From: CAZSRX01 sp964609675 [NCBI: uncultured Bacteroidota bacterium]
GTDB taxonomy: Bacteria > CLD3 > SB21
Assembly: GCA_964609675.1 (NCBI GenBank)
Contig: CAZSRX010000018.1
Span: forward strand, 12,773 to 76,772
Direction of reading: 5' to 3'
Length of the DNA stretch: 64,000 bases
Shown: in pieces, positions 63,946 through 64,000 of the stretch
How positions within the stretch are numbered: the first letter of the stretch is position 1
Layout: each line of letters opens with the position of its first letter
Made by a program: the position numbers and the translations under genes
Notes under the pieces: model-generated
Seen by the model: only the letters and a program-made list of their open reading frames with translations
What the model was told of the DNA's origin: nothing
Databases searched by the model: none

Positions 63946-64000
63946 ATGGCAAAAGAGAAATTCAACAGAACGAAGCCGCATATCAACATCGGAACGATCG
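63946..64000 (+). CDS. tuf: Elongation factor Tu, 5' end only
   Basis: Only the first 18 codons are inside the window: MAKEKFNRTKPHINIGTI, the universal EF-Tu N-terminus that runs into the GTP-binding P-loop. GGAGTG precedes the ATG at a normal distance. It delivers aminoacyl-tRNA to the ribosome. Transcribed from the strong promoter ahead of tRNA-Gly with no terminator between. Confidence 0.96.
   Translation, partial: MAKEKFNRTKPHINIGTI

Overview
The window is a continuous piece of bacterial chromosome, roughly 47% G+C by eye, carrying about 47 protein-coding genes (one cut by the right edge), three tRNA genes and one likely small RNA or leader. No phage, plasmid, CRISPR or recognisable defence genes were seen. 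Several traits point to the Fibrobacterota-Chlorobiota-Bacteroidota (FCB) superphylum, most like Ignavibacteriota, Calditrichota or candidate lineages such as KSB1: secreted proteins that end in a Por/FlgD-type sorting domain (NYPNPFNPST ... GIYIYRL), a GldA/GldF/GldG-type ABC exporter, a GWxTD-domain protein, an S46 dipeptidyl-peptidase, a YfhO-type membrane protein and a bacterial deoxyhypusine-synthase-like enzyme. The exact phylum cannot be fixed from the window alone.

Layout. 1-9.9 kb: RuvX and an HU-type protein (minus); YfhO, a penicillin-acylase-family hydrolase and IspF (plus); GlgC, a small secreted DUF6265-like protein, a DedA/YqaA-type membrane protein and a glycosyltransferase (minus). 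10-13.8 kb: a Gld-type ABC operon closed by a strong terminator. 13.8-17.8 kb: a glutathione peroxidase facing away from a likely zinc-uptake operon (small Cys/His membrane protein, His-rich lipoprotein, ZnuD-like TonB receptor), then tRNA-Arg. 17.9-24.1 kb: PyrR, a response regulator and two large secreted sorting-domain proteins (an Asp-box propeller and a modular endonuclease I). 24.2-31.9 kb: GWxTD protein, DUF5683-like protein, RibH, a PorZ-like propeller protein and RecN in one direction. 31.9-36.8 kb: a coiled-coil exported protein of unknown function and a 1006-residue CHRD/choice-of-anchor secreted protein. 36.9-48.5 kb: a beta-CASP metallohydrolase, then a long minus-strand block with a glycosyltransferase, a cNMP-domain histidine kinase, a STAS protein, cytochrome c, YajC, SuhB, a giant TPR protein and a UvrD/PcrA helicase. 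48.7-54.2 kb: S46 peptidase, SixA and Ppx/GppA-HD (plus), then a secreted phospholipase-D-family protein (minus). 54.2-54.7 kb is the only long gene-free stretch; it holds a MITE-like inverted-repeat element and a compact promoter-hairpin-terminator unit. 54.7-63.5 kb: deoxyhypusine-synthase-like enzyme, cytoplasmic GH13-CBM20 amylase, AlaS, GlmM and two LPP20-like paralogues. The window closes with tRNA-Gly, tRNA-Thr and the start of tuf behind a near-consensus promoter.

How the genes work together. Most single genes are housekeeping (rRNA maturation, isoprenoid, riboflavin, glycogen, pyrimidine control, DNA repair, tRNA charging, amino-sugar supply). The lineage-specific part is the cell envelope: an outer-membrane and secretion programme (sorting-domain cargo, PorZ-like propeller, TPR and GWxTD proteins, Gld-type exporter), metal uptake, and signalling by a cNMP-gated kinase with a STAS partner. 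The items most worth a second look are the orphan small-RNA or attenuator unit at 54.54-54.64 kb, the 147-bp inverted-repeat element beside it, the five-unit heptanucleotide repeat embedded at the same place in two sorting-domain genes, and secreted proteins whose individual modules have sharply different base composition.
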